DNA of 64,000 nt from Ptychodera flava. Lineage: Eukaryota > Hemichordata > Enteropneusta > Ptychoderidae. Where the stretch lies: contig NC_091946.1 of NCBI RefSeq assembly GCF_041260155.1, positions 21,655,853-21,719,852 of the forward strand, read 5' to 3'. The notes under the pieces were generated by a model. The model saw nothing but the letters and a program-made list of their open reading frames with translations, made no database searches and had not been told where the DNA came from. The translations under genes were made by a program, and so were the position numbers. This document shows positions 58,801 to 64,000 of this stretch, in pieces. The first letter of the stretch is position 1. Every line of letters starts with the position of its first letter.

Positions 58801-59734
58801 ACCTATCATTCTGCCCTTATTTCGCTTCAATGACAGAAAACGGTAAACATTTGATGGTAAAGAAATCACTGATCAATTTACACTGCCACTCTGATCATGG
58901 CTGCGTTTGATCGTAAACACCACATCATTCCTACTAGTTGTCATTGAGAACCTATTTACAGAAAATTAGGGGGATAAACAGCTAATAGAGGGAAAGCAGT
59001 CTTAGAAACGTGATATCTTCCTATAAAAAAATGATACAAGGGAGATCAAAAAGTGAGATGTAAAAGAATGTGTTCCTTTGGATGATCATCCAATCCAAAT
59101 GAATTATAAGGTGCCTCGAAACATAAATGTTGTTAATTCACAGAATGGGAAAGAGTTGATAAGGAGTACAGAAACTAACTGACAGAGCGACTAAGCTGAA
59201 GAATTTGTCTTAATAAATATCGTCACTACGTTACACTAGTAGCCGCAAATTTTATTGTTCACCAAGAGGCACGAACGATAGCGGGTTACATATGTGTCAT
59301 ACAATATGAATCCTAGAAAATGTTTAATAACTGTGCTACTTTACAACTCTGTCAATGCAAGTCTGCTATTAATTTAGGAATACGAAATGATTCGAATAAT
59401 ACAATGGTCTATACAAAGAAAACGAACTATAACAATACACGAATTACAATCTAACTTAGTATCGTTCTATTCATATCATCCTGTCTCAATTTGTTTGGTT
59501 TGCTGGGAAACACTGTGAAGTATTCTCTTCAGTACTTTGCAAACATTTTGAGCAAAGTGACTTATTACTACACAATTATGAATACATTTGGAAAATAATT
59601 GCAACACAAATATCGAGTATTTGGCTCGGACTGGGTACAGTTTTGTTCATTTTAGTGTTCTTAATGTTCCGATGCTCGTGGCCAACCTCTCGAACATATG
59701 ACTTTTGCAGTTCGCAGTCAAAAAGTTTATTCAT

Positions 59735-60795
59735 TTACACGTTAGCACTATTGTTCGTACCGGGCAAAGTATTATTATCGCCGTTGTTGCCAGGAATTCT
59801 CAAATCTACTGCCTGCGTTGGTACCACTTGGTTCTTTGACCACAAGTATGAGCAGCATATTAGTCTGCCCGTTAGTAGTTCTTTGTACGCCTCTTTGAAA
59901 TGCCTGTTATTAGCTCCGTAAAGCAAGGGGTTTATGGCTCCTCCTAGGTGTATCATGGGATAAGCTAGGACGGCACTCTCCGGTAACTGCCTCCACTCGC
60001 TTACACTTGAAACGAGGAGAATAATGGCATACGGCAGATAGCAGAGAAGTATCAGCGCAAAAACGGCAAATATCGTGAATAGCATGCGCAGCTCTTGTGA
60101 AGATGGACCTGAACTTAAATTTGAGCTTTGAGGCTGTGTGGCGGCATGGGCCCGCACACGACGTCTGCTGTGCATCACATAAGCAATGATCAGAATGTAC
60201 GACAGAAGGACAAGAAATGAAGGCGTAAATGCAAGGAACATAACTGTGAACGGGGTCCCACTCATTCGACAGCGCAATATAGACGGGTCATAAAAAGACA
60301 GCGAAGTGTCTTGGTACGCCGTGTAGAACGACACTATAGGTGTGCACCAAGCAAAGGCTATAGCAAGACTCACAGTGATTCCGCTGGTCAGTCGCTGATA
60401 TCTCGTGTTAAAGACAATGAACACGTAGCGATGATGGAAATGAAAGCAGTCAGCCAGAGCGAAGTGGACATCATGAAAGGATGAAGTAAATTGTGAATGA
60501 GGCAGTACATTGATCCAAAGTGCCATTGTCGACGGTAGAAGGTATAGGTCATCGGTAGACAGAGGGACAGTGCTGCTAGGATATCTGTAATGCTGAGATT
60601 TACCAAAAACACGTTCATCCAGGTTCTCAGTTTCTTCTTAAAAATGACTATCAGGATGAACAGGGTGTTACCGATTAAGGCTCCTACAGCAAACAGGAGT
60701 TCCACAGTACCGCAGAGTTGTGTTACCCAATAACCCGGCACATCATCAGTAGACCAAGTGTAGTGTTGGTTGCGTGTAGCATTCGTGTCGTTCAT
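59735..60795 (-). pseudogene. Receptor H: class A GPCR, type 2, one frame break
   Basis: Near-identical to receptor B, but intact at both places where B is broken. It has its own single-base loss near 60432 (GTAGCGATGATGG; other copies GTAGCGATTGATGG), right at the NRY motif. The native tail ends TNNSANV. The ATG is at 60795 and the upstream TATA-like box is kept. If the single-base loss is a sequencing error, this is a full receptor gene. Confidence 0.82.
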
Positions 60796-60949
60796 TGCGT
60801 CTACGGTCTTCAGTGAGCCAGGTGCATCCATCCCTGCAGTTGTTAGTGTGAGCGATTCACTTGTCCCTTTGGAAAGCTTCGATATGAAACCCCAAATAAC
60901 TAAGACATATTTATATAGAAACGTGACAACTTCTTCGGTCAATAATCAG

Positions 60950-63029
60950 GCACAACTGAAAATGGAAAGGTTATTGAATTGCCCCAACACAAGTAGCTGA
61001 TTTAGCATTTGATGTCATTTCACTTCTGTCGTGCAAGGCTACGTTGAAAAAATGTTGGGGGGGGGTGGCTGGAGGAATCGGAATTTAAATCATATTTTTT
61101 TCAGATCCCCCCTTAATACCCTCAAAAATATCCAAGCCTCACGTGCACGCACCAAAAACAAATCAGTTCTTGCCATTATCACAAACAATCTATGAATCAC
61201 ATTTGATTCTGATCCGATAAGCCGTTCTCGAAATATCTCGCCGACAGACAGACAGAGAGACAGAAACACAGATATCGCCGCTACATTAGCTCTCATATGT
61301 TAACACGTTAGCCAAAATTGAAACAAATTATAAAATTTTAAGTTGTACTGAGGTAGAAGTGATGTTTCAGAGTGTTACGAATTCTGTTCGCTCAGTTATT
61401 TGAACATACCAACGCCTACACCTAGCTGCGAGCAGTTCCGGTTACAGTGAAAATATGTTTAACACGATTCGAACTAATTTGGGATATTCGGATTTTCATA
61501 TTTTGCAAATTCTCAAATGTTAGGTGCCATATAGCTGAATATTGCAATAACACTGTTTCCAGACATGGACAGGATCTATAACTATCGGGTATCAGTACAA
61601 TAATACCAACGAAAACACTTTAAATAAGTGATGGAGGGATATAATCCAGATAGAAAGCATTTTACACTGACGCTGATGATCCATGATAACAATAGTTTAT
61701 ATTTAGGCCAAAAATGAGTAATACTTTCTTCGAACTCCACACGAGCACATTCACTTGAGTAACATAAAACTGCTATCATACTTGGTGTCTAAAGATTGTA
61801 GGAAACCATGCATTTCATACATACTTACAAAAAGGAGTCTTTAAGCCGACAAATAAAAGTGGTTTTAATGGTGTCTTTATTCAGTAATATTGGGTCTTCG
61901 TGCCACTATTCTCTACAAAAAATGGTCATGACAGTATAATTACAGCATAAGCAACTAACAAAAAACTCCGTTCAGATTTACATGTCAGTCAACATCTTTC
62001 TCAATCCTATAGAATGAATTACGTTTGTAGGTAATCATTTGAGGGCAATGTATGTAGTATTTAATATTTGACTTTAAATCATGTAAATGAATAACCTTGT
62101 TACAATTACAACTACAACATTAAGACAAATCAGAAGGAAATCATATTCATCTTCAGTTTATCAGCTCTCAGATAATAAACTAAATCTCTAGTTTCGATAT
62201 ATTGCATGTTTTCGTTCATATTTTCGATCCGTTCAACATAGATAGAGCAAGACATCTTGCCTGATTTAGTGAATGTGCGGCAATATTCTTTTTGCTCGTG
62301 AGAGGTTTGAAATTGTCTGCACCACAACAGCAAAATATGAGAGCAAAAATTTTATTACATCATTTATCATACATATAACACCAAAGTTTTAAACTTAAAT
62401 ATCATTAATCGATCAGCATCTTAAGCGATGTAAGAAGTAGTATGTATGACTAATGACAATGTGGTAATGATGAAAACCAGGCTACATTATTTTATTTTAT
62501 CCTATAAAAAGATGATACAAGGGAGATCAAACAATGAGATGAAAAGCAATGTGTTCCTTTGGATGATCATCCAATCCAAATAAATTATGAGGTGCCTCGA
62601 AACATAAATGTTGTGAATTCACAGAATGGGAAAGAGTTGATCAGATAGTACAGAAACTAACTGACAGAGCGGCTAAGCTGAAGAATTTGTCTTAAATAGA
62701 ATATCGTCACTACGTTACACTAGTAGCCGCAAATTTTATTGTTGACCAAAAGGTACCAATTGCAGGTTACATATGTGTCATACAATATGAATCCTAGAAA
62801 ATGTTTAATAACTGTGCTACTTTACAACTCTGTCAATGCAAGTCTGCTATTAATTTAGGAATACGAAATTATTCGAATATTAGAATTGTCTATGCAAAGA
62901 AAACGAACTGTAACAATACACGAATTTCGATCTAACTTAGTATCGTTCTATTCATATCATCCTATCTCAATTTTGTTTGATTTGCTGGGAAACTTTGTGA
63001 AGTATTCTCTTCAGTACTTTGCAAACATT
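60950..63029. other. Short spacer between receptors H and I
   Basis: Counterpart of 16760-18843, with the same 1.76-kb deletion (junction at about 61550) and the same deletion of about 200 bp near 62490. No recognised gene. Confidence 0.55.
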
Positions 63030-63221
63030 TTAAGCAAAGTGACTTATTATTACACTGTTATGAATACATTTGGAAAATAATTGCAACACAATACAAATAT
63101 TAAGTATTTGGCTCGAACTGGGTACAGTTTCGTTCGTTTTGGTGCTGTTAATGTTCCGATGCTCGTGGCCAACCTCTCGAACATACGAGTTTTGCAGTCC
63201 GCAGTCAAAAAGTTTGTTCAT
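63030..63221 (-). other. Post-stop in-frame ORF of receptor I (63 codons)
   Basis: Identical arrangement to receptor C: ATG directly after the receptor TAA, open for 63 codons. Confidence 0.25.
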
Positions 63222-64000
63222 TTACACGTTAGCACTATTGTTCGTACCGGGCAAACTATCATTAACAGCGTTGTTGCCAGGAATTCTCAAATCTATCGCC
63301 TGCGTTGGTACCACTTGGTTCTTTGACCACAAGTATGAGCAGCGTATTAGTCTGCCCGTTAGTAGTTCTTTGTACGCCTCTTTGAAATGCCTGTTATTAG
63401 CTCCGTAAAGCAAGGGGTTTATGGCTCCTCCTATGTGTATCAAGGGATACGCTAGGACGGCACTCTCTGGTAACTGCCTCTGCTCGCCTATACTTGAAAC
63501 GAGGACAATAATGGCATACGGCAGATAGAAGAGAAGTATCAGTGCAAAAACGGCAAATATTGTGAATAGCATGCGCAGCTCTTGTGGAGATGGACCTGAA
63601 CTTAAATTTGAGCTTTGAGGCTGTGTGGCAGCGTGGGCCTGCACACGACGTCTGCTGTGCATCACATAAGCTATGATCAAAATGTACGACAGAAGGACAA
63701 GAAATGTAGGCGCAAATGCAAGGAACATAACTGTGAACGGGGTCCCTCTCATTCGACAGCGCAATATAGACGGGTCATAAAAAGACAGCGAAGTGTCTTG
63801 GTACACCGTGTAGAGCAACACTACAGGTGTGCCCCAAGCAAAGGCTATAGCAAGACTCACAGTGATTCCGCTGGTCAGTCGCTGATATCTCGTGTTAAAG
63901 ACAATGAACACGTAGCGATTGATGGAAATGAAAGCAGTCAGCCAGAGCGAGGTGGACATCATGAAAGGATGAAGTAAATTGTGAATGAGGCAGTACATTG
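63222..64000 (-). CDS. Receptor I: class A GPCR, type 3, partial (5' end outside window)
   Basis: Open from the TM3 cysteine (MYCLIHNLLHPF) through NRY, the second-loop cysteine, TM5, third loop, LLFYLPY, ECL3 (GEQRQLPES), NPLLY, helix 8 and the native end TNNSANV before TAA. There are no frame breaks in the visible 258 codons, unlike its near-identical partner C, which lacks one base. Glycosylation sequons and TM1-TM2 would lie beyond 64000. It is the best candidate for a functional type 3 gene. Confidence 0.85.
   Translation of the reverse strand, partial: MYCLIHNLLHPFMMSTSLWLTAFISINRYVFIVFNTRYQRLTSGITVSLAIAFAWGTPVVLLYTVYQDTSLSFYDPSILRCRMRGTPFTVMFLAFAPTFLVLLSYILIIAYVMHSRRRVQAHAATQPQSSNLSSGPSPQELRMLFTIFAVFALILLFYLPYAIIVLVSSIGEQRQLPESAVLAYPLIHIGGAINPLLYGANNRHFKEAYKELLTGRLIRCSYLWSKNQVVPTQAIDLRIPGNNAVNDSLPGTNNSANV

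Larger units (their letters stand above)
55375..59734. other. Spacer between receptors G and H, partly mosaic
   Basis: Counterpart of the A-B spacer with the same ordered contents: GGCTACG end, (GACA)n, 200-bp MITE, palindrome, 140-bp repeats (about 56450-56980) and plus-strand ORF. From about 58300 to 58800 it departs from the A-B version and instead matches other units, and it is about 160 bp longer. Confidence 0.6.
44040..64000. repeat. 44-kb higher-order direct repeat, second copy
   Basis: This is the second copy of the block that starts the window. Base 44040 aligns with base 1. The copy holds receptors G, H and I, which match A, B and C. It runs off the right edge inside receptor I, so the true length of the repeated unit cannot be seen. 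Confidence 0.9.

Overview
Eukaryotic genomic DNA from an animal, most likely a marine invertebrate. I lean towards an invertebrate deuterostome (hemichordate or cephalochordate type) because of the intronless class A receptor array, the Ty3/Gypsy family and the many G-run-rich short DNA transposons, but the species guess is weak. There are no bacterial operons, ribosome binding sites, CRISPR arrays, rRNA genes or recognisable tRNA genes. A 100-base run of N (22189-22288) marks a scaffold gap. Layout: the window is a head-to-tail array of nine copies (called A to I here) of one intronless rhodopsin-class GPCR gene, all on the minus strand. They start, at a shared ATG, near 6246 (A), 16612 (B), 20096 (C), 27471 (D), 32870 (E), 39763 (F), 50290 (G), 60795 (H) and beyond 64000 (I). 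The proteins fall into three subtypes: type 1 (A, G), type 2 (B, D, E, H) and type 3 (C, F, I). The order is 1-2-3-gap-2-2-3-1-2-3. Above this sits a higher-order repeat of about 44 kb: bases 1 to about 19960 recur at about 44040-64000 with near identity, including the same transposon insertions. The window is therefore a little under one and a half periods of a large tandem duplication, or of haplotypes or reads placed in series by the assembler. Only A and the visible part of I have an uninterrupted receptor frame; B, C, D, E, F, G and H carry one to three small frame breaks, mostly single-base indels. In the near-identical pairs (A/G, B/H, C/I) the breaks are private to one member, so they are either very recent pseudogenisation or uncorrected sequencing errors. 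Mobile DNA: a fossil Ty3/Gypsy LTR retroelement with short LTRs (about 205 bp) lies just upstream of A and, as the duplicate of the same insertion, of G. A 1.14-kb element with inverted termini and TTA target duplications (PIF/Harbinger-like) sits in the last codons of A and G and replaces their C-termini. A 1.44-kb element of similar build lies upstream of E, with fragments at 950 and 44982. A 1.64-kb element with inverted ends lies upstream of C and F. Five spacers also carry a 150-bp near-perfect palindrome and a 200-bp inverted-repeat element at fixed places. How the parts fit: each unit is receptor gene, TATA-like box about 113 bp upstream of the conserved ATG, then several kb of repeat-rich spacer without recognisable genes apart from small ORFs of doubtful status. 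Receptor subtypes differ mainly in the extracellular loops, TM5-TM6 and the C-tail, so the array looks like a family diversifying by duplication and gene conversion. A mosaic tract at about 58300-58800 is direct evidence of sequence exchange between units. A split ORF of unknown function lies at 43401-44160, and its 5' end begins the window.
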